NCBI GenBank assembly: GCA_942491885.1
Contig: CALOCQ010000002.1
Coordinates: 620,001-684,000 of the forward strand
Direction: 5' to 3'
Source: CALBPI01 sp942491885
GTDB lineage: Bacteria > Pseudomonadota > Gammaproteobacteria > Steroidobacterales > Woeseiaceae
DNA length: 64,000 nt
Under the pieces are notes generated by a model. That model saw only the letters and a list, made by a program, of their open reading frames with translations. It was not told the DNA's origin and did not search any database. Position 1 is the first letter of the stretch, and each line of letters opens with the position of its first letter. Of the stretch, positions 57,201 through 64,000 are shown in pieces. The position numbers and the translations under genes were made by a program.

Positions 57201-60130
57201 CGCTTCAGTTCGGTCAGCGAGTCCTGATCACGCAGCTTGCTCCAGCTCTCGAGCGCAGAGTCCGCCGCCTCCAGAATCTCGCCGGCCTCCTCGACAAAAA
57301 TCTCGGCAATCTCCGGATCAAAGTCTGGCGTTTCGCTGAGCGCAGAATCGGGGACAGGCTGGCTGACGCCGGTTAGCGTTGCCAGCACCTCAGTGGGCTC
57401 ATAACTGACCGCCGCCGGAGCATCGCCGTCATCGAGCAATGACGTTTGCTCATGCGCAAAGGCTGACGTTTTCTCATTGATAGCATCAACCAGTGGCGCG
57501 ATATCAATGGCATCGGTATCCGGCTGATTGATCGATGCAATAATCTGGCGGATGGTCTCGCTGCCACGTCGCAACAGAGAAACTGCTTCCTGATCGAGAC
57601 CAACATTGCTGTCGAACACGCGGCGAACCATCTGGTTCATTGCGCCGCTAAGTGGCGTGGCCCGTTCGAGCGTTGCCGTATTGATGCTGCCGTGCAGCGT
57701 ATGCGCGGCGCGGTGCAGCTCCTCGCTGACCGTTACCGGGAATGTGCCCGGCTCGATACGACCGGTGAAATGATCGATCATCGCCAGATAGCCGCCGGCC
57801 TCCTTGGCAAAAATCTCGTGCAACACGGGGTCCATTTCCAGCGCGGGCTGGGTCGCCATGACCGACTCGCGCGACAACTGCGGGGCCATCGGATCGCCTT
57901 CAGCAAATGCGATGGCTTTGGCCGTCAGCAGACCCACATCGGTTGTCGGCTCAACGCCTATCTCGAGTTGCTCGATGAGCTCCGGAACCGCCTCCGCTGC
58001 CTCGGCAACGAATTTGACCATGGCCGGCGTCACGCTCAGCGTTCGGTTGATAACGCGGTTCAGCAGATCCTCGACGTGCCAGCAATACTCACCGATCCGC
58101 TCGGCACCGACCATTCGTCCACTACCCTTGAGGGTATGGAACGAACGGCGCACGGTTATCAGTGAATCGACGTCGGCCGTGTCAGCCTGCCATTTCGGCA
58201 ACAGCCGCCGGATGCTTGTGACCTCATCCTTGGCCTCTTCAATGAATAGCTCAAGCAATTCAGGATCAATGGTCGTGGCATCACCGGCCACCACCGGCGA
58301 CACAATGACCTCGGTATCGTCGGCGATCGTCGCCGTACGAGCGTGCTCATCGTGCTCGAAATTCGGTCGCTCGGTAATCTGTGTTGGCACCAGGAGATCT
58401 CTGGGCTCCAGCTGTTGTTGCTGTAACACCTTGGCGACATCGTCCAGCACCAGCAGGCAGGTTTCCGCGTTATCCAGCATGTAGGCCGGTTCCTGACGAC
58501 CGGCCTCGATCGTCTCCATGTAGTACTCAATACTGACCAACGCGTCTGCCAACCGGTCCTGATGGTCGCTGGCGAGCGTATGGTTCACCGCGTTGAGATA
58601 GATCGAGAAGAATTTACCCAGGCGCGAGAACACATTCATCGCGCGCTCGAGCTCGAGAATGCCGAACCCTGACAGGATGCCATCGACCAGCATCGGCGTT
58701 GCATCAATGGCGGCACGGTCAATCTTGCCGGCCATTGTCTGCGTCAACGTGTCCTTGATCCGCGCGAGATTGATGATGCACTCACGCATCACGGCCTTGC
58801 GTACTTCGGCAAGATTCTCGTCGTCCTCATCGTCCGCCGTATCGGCGCCCTCCTGTTTCGGACGCACCAGCTGGGTCAGCTTGCGTTGCAGTGACGACTC
58901 GACATTCAGCAGCGTCGACGCGATTGCCAACAACGATTCCGGACCACCCTGAACGGGATTCTCGCGGATCAGCTCCTTCAGGCGATCGACCTCGGCCAGC
59001 ACGCTGGCGCGTTGCTGGCCCAGACCAAGCACGCCCAGCGTATCGCTGATTTTTGCCAGCAGCGCTATTTGCGGCTCGAGCTTGCGCATGTCCAGCTCGG
59101 CGGTGCGCACATGAATATCGAGCACATCCTTTACGGCTGCAAGATCCTCGCGGATCGCTGCCGCTACGGTTTCCATCAGTGCGACGCTCGGTGCCGCGAG
59201 CTCCTCGCGCGCGCTCTCTACCTGCGCCTCACCCGGCAAACCGTCGGCCAACGCAAATGCCTCGCGAATCGCGCGCACGCGCGGGCCCGGTTTCTGAACA
59301 CGCGCGACGTAGTACAGCAGGCTGTTGAGCAAGTCAGTGACCGGCTCAAGATCGAAACTCTCAAGACCGCCATCAATAACCTTCTTGATCCGGCGGTCGG
59401 CCTGACCAAGCAGCCGCTTGACCGAAACGCTGATCGGCAACGCACCGGTGCGCAGCGCCTCGATTACACCACCAACCACCCACCAGAGCCGGTAGACATC
59501 GTCGCGAGCAGCCGCCTGCTCGAACGCAAGCGCCATCTTTTCGAGTTTCTGCAGATGGCGTTGCGCGCCTTCGTCATCGGACTTCAAGAGCCCGAGCAAA
59601 GCGAGCTGGAATGCAGGCCGAATTTTCTTCGACAGTAGGACAAAGTCTTCGCTGGGCGCGCTGCCACGCTGATCGAGTGTGACGCTTTGCTGCGGCGCAC
59701 GGTTGAGCAACAGGATGGTGCTTTCCGAGAGCAACGGCTGGCCGCGAACGGCACGTAAGTCATTCAGCATCGGCAACAACACCAATGCGATGTCGCGCCC
59801 ACCGGCCATCATGCGTTCGAGATATGCCGGTAGCTGGACCATCGCGCGGGTCAGCGCATCCAGGCACTCGGCCAGCAGTTTCTTGTCGTGGCCCGGTTCG
59901 AGCATGAAGCGACATACGAGCTCCATCTCTTCTGTCAGCAGCGCACCGCCATAGACCTCGACGACCTTGAGTACGCCACCGGCCTCATGCAAATGCCCGG
60001 CACAACGCTCAAGCGCCTGCCGGGTGCTGCGGCCTTCGACCGCATCCTCAAGCATGACGCGCGCTTGGTTAACTGTGTTGTTCAGCTCTTTGCTGACAAC
60101 AAGAAACGCTTGCTGAATGGCCTCGCTCAC
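54227..60130 (-). CDS. chpA: Hybrid chemotaxis histidine kinase ChpA (CheA-like)
   Basis: A 1967-aa kinase of the type IV pilus Chp system. Three Hpt domains with intact phospho-accepting His occur near residues 667 (HTLKGSG), 812 (HTLHGS) and 980 (HTLKGG). At least three N-terminal repeats look like degenerate Hpt domains. A long Asp/Glu-rich linker (about 1110-1380) follows, then the dimerisation domain, the HATPase (RNAVVHGIE near 1550 and DVADDGAGLD), a CheW domain, and a C-terminal receiver near 1845-1955 with DIEMPRMDGF. Start is GTG. Phosphoryl flow goes to PilG and PilH and controls twitching and surface sensing. Confidence 0.95.
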   Translation of the reverse strand: MSEAIQQAFLVVSKELNNTVNQARVMLEDAVEGRSTRQALERCAGHLHEAGGVLKVVEVYGGALLTEEMELVCRFMLEPGHDKKLLAECLDALTRAMVQLPAYLERMMAGGRDIALVLLPMLNDLRAVRGQPLLSESTILLLNRAPQQSVTLDQRGSAPSEDFVLLSKKIRPAFQLALLGLLKSDDEGAQRHLQKLEKMALAFEQAAARDDVYRLWWVVGGVIEALRTGALPISVSVKRLLGQADRRIKKVIDGGLESFDLEPVTDLLNSLLYYVARVQKPGPRVRAIREAFALADGLPGEAQVESAREELAAPSVALMETVAAAIREDLAAVKDVLDIHVRTAELDMRKLEPQIALLAKISDTLGVLGLGQQRASVLAEVDRLKELIRENPVQGGPESLLAIASTLLNVESSLQRKLTQLVRPKQEGADTADDEDDENLAEVRKAVMRECIINLARIKDTLTQTMAGKIDRAAIDATPMLVDGILSGFGILELERAMNVFSRLGKFFSIYLNAVNHTLASDHQDRLADALVSIEYYMETIEAGRQEPAYMLDNAETCLLVLDDVAKVLQQQQLEPRDLLVPTQITERPNFEHDEHARTATIADDTEVIVSPVVAGDATTIDPELLELFIEEAKDEVTSIRRLLPKWQADTADVDSLITVRRSFHTLKGSGRMVGAERIGEYCWHVEDLLNRVINRTLSVTPAMVKFVAEAAEAVPELIEQLEIGVEPTTDVGLLTAKAIAFAEGDPMAPQLSRESVMATQPALEMDPVLHEIFAKEAGGYLAMIDHFTGRIEPGTFPVTVSEELHRAAHTLHGSINTATLERATPLSGAMNQMVRRVFDSNVGLDQEAVSLLRRGSETIRQIIASINQPDTDAIDIAPLVDAINEKTSAFAHEQTSLLDDGDAPAAVSYEPTEVLATLTGVSQPVPDSALSETPDFDPEIAEIFVEEAGEILEAADSALESWSKLRDQDSLTELKRLLHTLKGGANMAGISAFGNLSHELETLLIALDDDRVSADTTIDQLLRQSFDTLHQMRDAVVDGRQPGQMAALEGTVRLASLGDGSFVEALDSVANQPDDKPTPAARGFSNEEMVEIPESVVDEEVLAIDTIAGNETQADLIDLEDIFASQTAADDGADQPADTTQVSEVTEFTQASEPADTTHAAEPVDISGSDWAEQNAIDDSWVVEDEEEFLDGEETIVADDRSSEQADDDVDFDKTLAISDSDSYVSDQAEQAEETPHADDIAEDEPVFDGQDGGDSLIERSMILEALIDDAAASFSGSDTSGEGASEEIASDEDTEISALISDDESQRETEVFGDVDYAAPADDNALAEAVDSATDTDATVVPMPGRSLPTRESSREKKEFARVDSRLLEEMLNAAGEISIYHGRLAQQITSIEFHLAELDQTVTRLRDQLRQMDIETEAQILTRHEDDRTRADFDPLELDRYSTIQQLSRALAETSNDVDSLKGLLQTVTGEADTLLTQQSRVTAELQSGLMRTRMVPFERHVARLARLVRQAAAETGKQAELAVEGASGELDRQVLDKMLPPLEHMMRNAVVHGIEAPTVRQGAGKPPTGQITIRLHREGAEMVIDVADDGAGLDANAIRRKGIERGLIETNANATDEAVLELILEPGFSTAEQLTQAAGRGVGMDVVANEVKRLGGSLHISSMPGQGTNFTIRLPFTLAITQALVVRTGDEVFALPLPTVEGVTRLPRKEVERLLGEPESIFDYGEHSYRLRQLGPLVGGSGGHMAEDDHAAVSIILVRAGSHSTALLVDEMLASREIVVKSVGPQIAGITGVSGATILGDGRVVLILDMPSLVRMQQPIVSLRETIDDAPREPLVLVVDDSITVRRVTERFLLRNGYRVMTAKDGLDAVSVIQEQTPDVILLDIEMPRMDGFEFASHVRNDKRFAAIPIIMITSRSGEKHKARAIEIGVNDYLGKPYQDHQLMQAISNQLEDSGKDSSQTGR

Positions 60131-60224
60131 CTGATCCCCGTCGAATGCATTTTCGTTTTAGTCCGCATGGATTGCCGGCACCGCGTCAGTTGCACAATTG
60201 CACCGCGACGGTTCGCCGACTCCC

Positions 60225-62141
60225 TCAGCTTGCCTCGCGCTTTTCGCCATCCGCGCCCGCCGCCTGTGGTGGCCGGCTCAAGCGGGTCACGTTCGCAGAC
60301 TCCGGCAAGCGGAACCCGGAAACACTCTTACGCAATTCCCCTGCCAGTTGCGCCAGTTTGGCGATCGACGATGTAGTAGCGCTGGTAGCCCTGCCCGTCT
60401 GGCCACTGATCTCTTTCAGCGCTGCCGTGCGACGGTGAATGTCGGTTGCGACCTTGGACTGTTGTCGCGCCGAGCCGTAGATGTTTTGCACCAGACTCGC
60501 GATCTGGTTGGATACCTGCTCGATCTCGTCAAGCGCCGCACCGGCGTTTTCGGCGAGCAGCGCACCACCGACGACGTCCGTGGTCGAGCGCTCCATCGAG
60601 ACCACCGCCTCGTTGGTGTCCGCCTGAATCGTGCGCACCAGCACTTCAATCTGCTTGGTGGCGTTGGTTGATCGTTCCGCCAGGCGCTGCACCTCATCGG
60701 CAACAACCGCGAAGCCGCGACCGGCCTCGCCGGCCATCGAGGCCTGAATGGAGGCGTTCAGCGCAAGAATATTGGTCTGCTCGGCGATATCGTTAATAAG
60801 TTCGACGATATTGCCGATTTCCTGCGAACTCTCGCCAAGCCGCTTGATGCGCTTGGAGGTGTCCTGAATGGTTTCGCGGATGGTGTTCATGCCTTCTATC
60901 GTGCGCCGCACGGCGTCGCCACCCTTGTGCGCAACGTCGACCGAGTGACGCGCGACATCGGATGAACGCTCCGCGTTGCCGGACACCTCTTCGATCGACG
61001 CCGCCATCGCTGCAATAGACTCTGTTGCTGCGGAAATTTCCAGCGCCTGTTTTTGCGCAGCGCGGTTCATGTGAACCGCGGTGGTTTCCGTCTGGCGGGT
61101 CGCCGAGTCAACCATCGCGGCAGTACCGTCAATGGTCGTGACCAGCTCGCGCAGCGCCTCGATGGCGTAGTTGATCGAGTCGGCGATAGCGCCGGTAATG
61201 TCCTCGGTCACCGTAGCTTCAACGGTCAGGTCGCCGTCAGCGAGACTGCCGAGCTCGTCCAGCAGCCGCAAGATAGCCTGCTGGTTGCGTTCATTCTGGT
61301 CCGCCTGCTCGATAGCAGCACGCCGCAAATGCGCATCGCGGAAAAAGTTGACCAGCAGCGCGGCGATGATCAACAACGCGACGCCGAGCAAGCCGAGCGG
61401 CAGCCATGGCATCAACGGCGCGATCAGACTCATCGGGAAACCGGGCAACGCAGACGCGGGCAGGTTCTTCACGGCGTCTGCAAGCACCTGCGTCGCGCCG
61501 GCTGCTTCGGCAAACGCCGCTGCATTCTCGACCAGCGCTTCGCCGGCCACACCTATCGTCAACATCTGCTCGCTCAATAAACCCGCTGTCGCGGTGTCAT
61601 TCAGCGCTGCAACATCGAGCGTCGAGCCGCCGCCGCTCAGGGCGCCGACAAGGGCCGTCAAACCGGCGACGGTGTCGCCGATCTCACTGGCCGTGCGCGG
61701 CGCATCCGCGGGTGCACCGCGCAGCGACGCGACTTGCGTTTCGAGCATCACCAGACCCTCGCGCAGGCTTTGAACCGCAACCGGCGAATCACTGCTATCG
61801 AGCGATGACAGGCGCTCACGTATCATGTTTATTGAGCCGTTGATCGCCGACGATGCATTGTTGGTCTCGCGCACGCCGTCGGCATTGCTCAGAACTGCGC
61901 TGGCCTGGCGCGAAACCGGCCCGCCGGTGGCGGCGCGTGTCGCGGCCGTTAGCCGGTCGAGGGCCGCGTTGTCCCCATCAACGGCCGCGCCTGCGTCCAG
62001 CGCAATAATTGCCGCGTCGCCGCGTGGCGCCGGCCCGGTAGAGCCCGACAGCCAGACGATGCCGGCAACTGACAACAACAACAGTGGCAACAGCACACTG
62101 CTGATTCCGATGATTTTTGATTGTCCTGCTTGCTTCGCCAT
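60225..62141 (-). CDS. pilJ: Methyl-accepting chemotaxis protein PilJ
   Basis: A 638-aa transducer. A membrane helix at about 11-30, a helical periplasmic domain (about 35-245), a second helix at about 247-270, a HAMP-like region and a C-terminal signalling domain with the conserved hairpin AGRGFAVVADEVQRLAERS. It receives the pilus signal and activates ChpA. Gene order pilI-pilJ-chpA as in Pseudomonas, but the 94 bases between pilJ and chpA contain no pilK-type methyltransferase. Confidence 0.93.
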   Translation of the reverse strand: MAKQAGQSKIIGISSVLLPLLLLSVAGIVWLSGSTGPAPRGDAAIIALDAGAAVDGDNAALDRLTAATRAATGGPVSRQASAVLSNADGVRETNNASSAINGSINMIRERLSSLDSSDSPVAVQSLREGLVMLETQVASLRGAPADAPRTASEIGDTVAGLTALVGALSGGGSTLDVAALNDTATAGLLSEQMLTIGVAGEALVENAAAFAEAAGATQVLADAVKNLPASALPGFPMSLIAPLMPWLPLGLLGVALLIIAALLVNFFRDAHLRRAAIEQADQNERNQQAILRLLDELGSLADGDLTVEATVTEDITGAIADSINYAIEALRELVTTIDGTAAMVDSATRQTETTAVHMNRAAQKQALEISAATESIAAMAASIEEVSGNAERSSDVARHSVDVAHKGGDAVRRTIEGMNTIRETIQDTSKRIKRLGESSQEIGNIVELINDIAEQTNILALNASIQASMAGEAGRGFAVVADEVQRLAERSTNATKQIEVLVRTIQADTNEAVVSMERSTTDVVGGALLAENAGAALDEIEQVSNQIASLVQNIYGSARQQSKVATDIHRRTAALKEISGQTGRATSATTSSIAKLAQLAGELRKSVSGFRLPESANVTRLSRPPQAAGADGEKREAS

Positions 62142-62160
62142 TTGGGTATTCCGTTATTTC

Positions 62161-62733
62161 TTAACGCGGGGGCTGGTCAGCCGCCCGCAAAAATTGATCA
62201 CTTTCCAGCAGCCGGTCGAACGCGAACACCGGCCACTGTTCTTCACCACGCTGAAAAGCGCCGCCGCGAAACCGGTCGCAGCGTAGCCTGGTGGGCGTCG
62301 ATTCTTCGAGATACTCGCCATCGACAAAGCGGCGAAAACCGCTGACCTCCTCGACCAACAGGCCGGCATGCACATCGCGATGATTAACGCTGATCACGCG
62401 CGCCGAACGCCCGCGTTCGGTGCGCCCGCCACCGAGCAACAACGACAGGTCGATAAGCGGCAACAATTGGCCACGCAGGTTCGCGATACCAATTAACCAG
62501 CGCTTGGCGCCCGGCACGCGGGTTATCGCATCCGGCACCATCAATACCTCGCGGACCTCGTCGCGGCTGGCAACGAAGTTCTCGCCGGCCAACGAGAAGC
62601 CGACACCCACCCATTCGCTGCGCTGCCCCGCGGCATCACCGAAACCGGCGATCGCGGCACGGCTGCGCCGCTCCATTTCCTGCAACAGTTCAAACGGCCT
62701 GCCGGCCAGCGCTTTGAGTCGCGATGCAGTCAT
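62161..62733 (-). CDS. pilI: CheW-like coupling protein PilI
   Basis: A 190-aa CheW-domain protein that joins PilJ to ChpA. Motifs VGVGFSLAGENFVASRDEVRE and RWLIGIANLRGQLLPLIDLS are characteristic. I set the start at the ATG 62733, one codon after an upstream TTG, next to the pilH stop. It lies 19 bases before pilJ. Confidence 0.93.
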   Translation of the reverse strand: MTASRLKALAGRPFELLQEMERRSRAAIAGFGDAAGQRSEWVGVGFSLAGENFVASRDEVREVLMVPDAITRVPGAKRWLIGIANLRGQLLPLIDLSLLLGGGRTERGRSARVISVNHRDVHAGLLVEEVSGFRRFVDGEYLEESTPTRLRCDRFRGGAFQRGEEQWPVFAFDRLLESDQFLRAADQPPR

Positions 62734-62736
62734 CAA

Positions 62737-63114
62737 TCAGGCACCCGCCTGAGGTGCCAGCTGTTCTTCTATCTTGCCAATCAGTGCATTTTCGTCTACC
62801 GGCTTGACCAGATAGTCGCGTGCGCCCTGGCGCATGGCCCAGATACGGTCGGTTTCCTGATCCTTGCTGGTGATCACGATGACAGGAATATTCGCCGTTG
62901 CATCCGTGCGGGTTAGCTTGCGCGTCGCCTGGAAACCGTTCATGCCCGGCATGACAACGTCCATGAGGATCAGGTCCGGTTGCTTCGAAATCGCTGCGGC
63001 AATACCCGCGTCGCCTGAGTCGGCGGTGCTGGTCTGGTAGCCACGCTTGTCGAGCATGGTCTGCACGACATGCAGCTCGGTTGGCGAATCGTCGACGATA
63101 AGTATGTGAGTCAT
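62737..63114 (-). CDS. pilH: Response regulator PilH
   Basis: A 125-aa single-domain receiver. The acidic pair is in VDDSPTE, the phospho-Asp in LILMDVVMPGMNGF, and the conserved Thr and Lys are in VIVITSK and YLVKPVDE. The ATG at 63114 follows AAGGTGCAGG; the longer frame overlaps non-conserved sequence. It is a CheY-like output of ChpA and, in Pseudomonas, acts with PilG to set pilus extension and retraction. Confidence 0.94.
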   Translation of the reverse strand: MTHILIVDDSPTELHVVQTMLDKRGYQTSTADSGDAGIAAAISKQPDLILMDVVMPGMNGFQATRKLTRTDATANIPVIVITSKDQETDRIWAMRQGARDYLVKPVDENALIGKIEEQLAPQAGA

Positions 63115-63148
63115 GGCCTGCACCTTGAAAATTTCGACGTCAGCTTGC

Positions 63149-63544
63149 TCACGTCGCAAACTGCTCGCTGATCGCACCGACCAGCTCGTCTTTGGTAAAC
63201 GGTTTGGTCAGATAGCGCTGGGAGCCAACGATGCGGCCGCGTGCGCGATCGAAAAGCCCGTCCTTGCTCGACAACATGATCACCGGCGTGTCGCGGAAAG
63301 CGCGGTTGTTCTTAATCAACTGGCAGGTCTGGTAGCCATCGAGTCGTGGCATCATGATGTCGACGAAAATCAGATCAGGCTGATGATCAGCGATCTTTGA
63401 CAACGAGTCGAAACCGTCAATAGCGGTGAAAACTTCGCAGCCTTCCTTGCTAAGCAGCGTCTCCGCCGTGCGGCGAATCGTCTTGCTGTCATCGATCACG
63501 AGAATCTTCAGCCCGCGCAGTCCGTCAGGCTTTTCGCTACTCAC
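63149..63544 (-). CDS. pilG: Response regulator PilG
   Basis: A 131-aa single-domain receiver with VIDDSKTIRRTAE, phospho-Asp in LIFVDIMMPRLDGYQ and YLTKPFTKDE. It opens the pilGHIJ-chpA unit with a GTG start 10 bases after GGAG. It is divergent from gshB across about 210 bases, as in Pseudomonas, and the promoter of the cluster should lie there. Confidence 0.94.
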   Translation of the reverse strand: MSSEKPDGLRGLKILVIDDSKTIRRTAETLLSKEGCEVFTAIDGFDSLSKIADHQPDLIFVDIMMPRLDGYQTCQLIKNNRAFRDTPVIMLSSKDGLFDRARGRIVGSQRYLTKPFTKDELVGAISEQFAT

Positions 63545-63753
63545 GAATGCGATCTCCTTTATACATAAGCGCCATTGTCGTCTGATTGGCGCCTTTCATT
63601 GTGTGGCGTGACGCACATTTTGAACGTTTTCAACAAAAACTTTTAACATATTGCAGGATTCGCTGCTACGGAATGCCTACAAGGCGCCGGCGGAACAGCT
63701 CGCTGGCGGTATGATGGGAAAAAAATCGAGGCCTGAGAGGCCGGGGAGAGAGC

Positions 63754-64000
63754 TTGAACGCTGCAAAATACACACTGGGTGTGGTGATGGATCCGATTGC
63801 CGGAATCTCACCCGCGAAAGACTCGACGCTGGCCATGATGCTGGAGGCACAGGCGCGCGGTTACCAAATCCGCGTTTTTCAGCAGGGTGACCTGTATGTA
63901 GAAGGCGGCGTGGCGCGCGGTCGCGCAACCGAAATGCGCGTTATGGACGAGCGCGACACATGGTTCGAGGCCGGCGAGCAGCACGATATTGCGCTGGATG
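63754..64000 (+). CDS. gshB: Glutathione synthetase, 5' part
   Basis: The first 82 codons, cut by the window edge. YTLGVVMDPIAGISPAKDST near the start and LEAQARGYQIRVF then GDLYVEGG are diagnostic for prokaryotic GshB, which joins gamma-glutamylcysteine and glycine. The TTG start has GGGGAGAG five bases upstream. Its placement next to pilG reproduces the Pseudomonas arrangement. Confidence 0.93.
   Translation, partial: MNAAKYTLGVVMDPIAGISPAKDSTLAMMLEAQARGYQIRVFQQGDLYVEGGVARGRATEMRVMDERDTWFEAGEQHDIALD

Overview
The window is about 64 kb of a GC-rich chromosome from a gammaproteobacterium. The rRNA genes are the clearest taxonomic guide available by eye. Supporting this are the gammaproteobacterial neighbourhood tyrS / M23 peptidase / anmK / erpA beside an rrn operon, the ampD-ampE pair, and a Pseudomonas-like gshB | pilG-pilH-pilI-pilJ-chpA cluster. 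I cannot fix the family from sequence alone. Gene density is high, translational overlaps are frequent, and GTG and TTG starts are common. I see no prophage, CRISPR array or intact transposon.

Layout. 0-5 kb: cbb3 oxidase maturation operon (ccoG, short fixH-like gene, ccoI, ccoS, TauE/SafE-like protein). 5-15 kb: housekeeping and envelope genes (VOC protein, membrane protein, M23 peptidase, hflK-hflC, a GtrB/GtrA-type glycosylation module with a GT-C-like protein, lemA-DUF2207). 14.9-17 kb: a rearranged patch on the distal side of the rrn operon. It holds a second, broken 5S rRNA with its own copy of the terminator, a small palindromic insertion, the tail of an ankyrin-repeat gene, an orphan PEP-CTERM protein gene with a sigma-54-type promoter, and an IS3-family transposase remnant. 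17-23.2 kb: a complete rrn operon on the minus strand (16S, tRNA-Ile, tRNA-Ala, 23S, 5S) with tandem P1/P2 promoters, boxA sites and unusual palindromes in the spacers. 23.4-34.6 kb: GNAT, tyrS, M23 peptidase, anmK, ppk/ppx, erpA, bactofilin, a coiled-coil protein, hemJ, rppH. 34.6-40.6 kb: a BtuC-like permease, a Fur-controlled Fe(III) ABC importer (fbpABC) and a diguanylate cyclase. 40.7-46 kb: a basic His/Tyr/Arg-rich secreted protein, a gamma-glutamyltransferase homologue, pdxH, a CPXCG protein, a TolB-propeller/degenerate amidohydrolase fusion, and a likely sigma-54-dependent small RNA. 46-52.9 kb: cobalamin uptake (BtuD-like ATPase, cobalamin riboswitch, btuB, ATP:cob(I)alamin adenosyltransferase, btuF), an inositol-monophosphatase-family protein, and ampDE. 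53-63.6 kb: rsmE and the type IV pilus (Chp) chemosensory system. 63.75 kb to the end: start of gshB.

How the parts work together. Metal and cofactor supply is a theme: copper for cbb3 oxidase, Fe(III) under Fur control, cobalamin under riboswitch control, and Fe-S (ErpA) and haem (HemJ) enzymes. Cell-wall turnover is another, with two M23 peptidases, AnmK and AmpD/AmpE. Surface behaviour is represented by the Chp system, the diguanylate cyclase and the PEP-CTERM protein.

The most interesting observation links two distant places. The intergenic region at 45.7-46.03 kb contains a near-perfect sigma-54 promoter followed about 195 nt later by a strong intrinsic terminator and no convincing protein gene. 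The RNA carries A-A-N triplet runs of the kind bound by the distal face of Hfq. About 75-85 bp upstream of both this promoter and the PEP-CTERM gene's sigma-54-type promoter lies the same 17-bp element (14 of 17 identical), so the RNA and the PEP-CTERM protein may share one activator.
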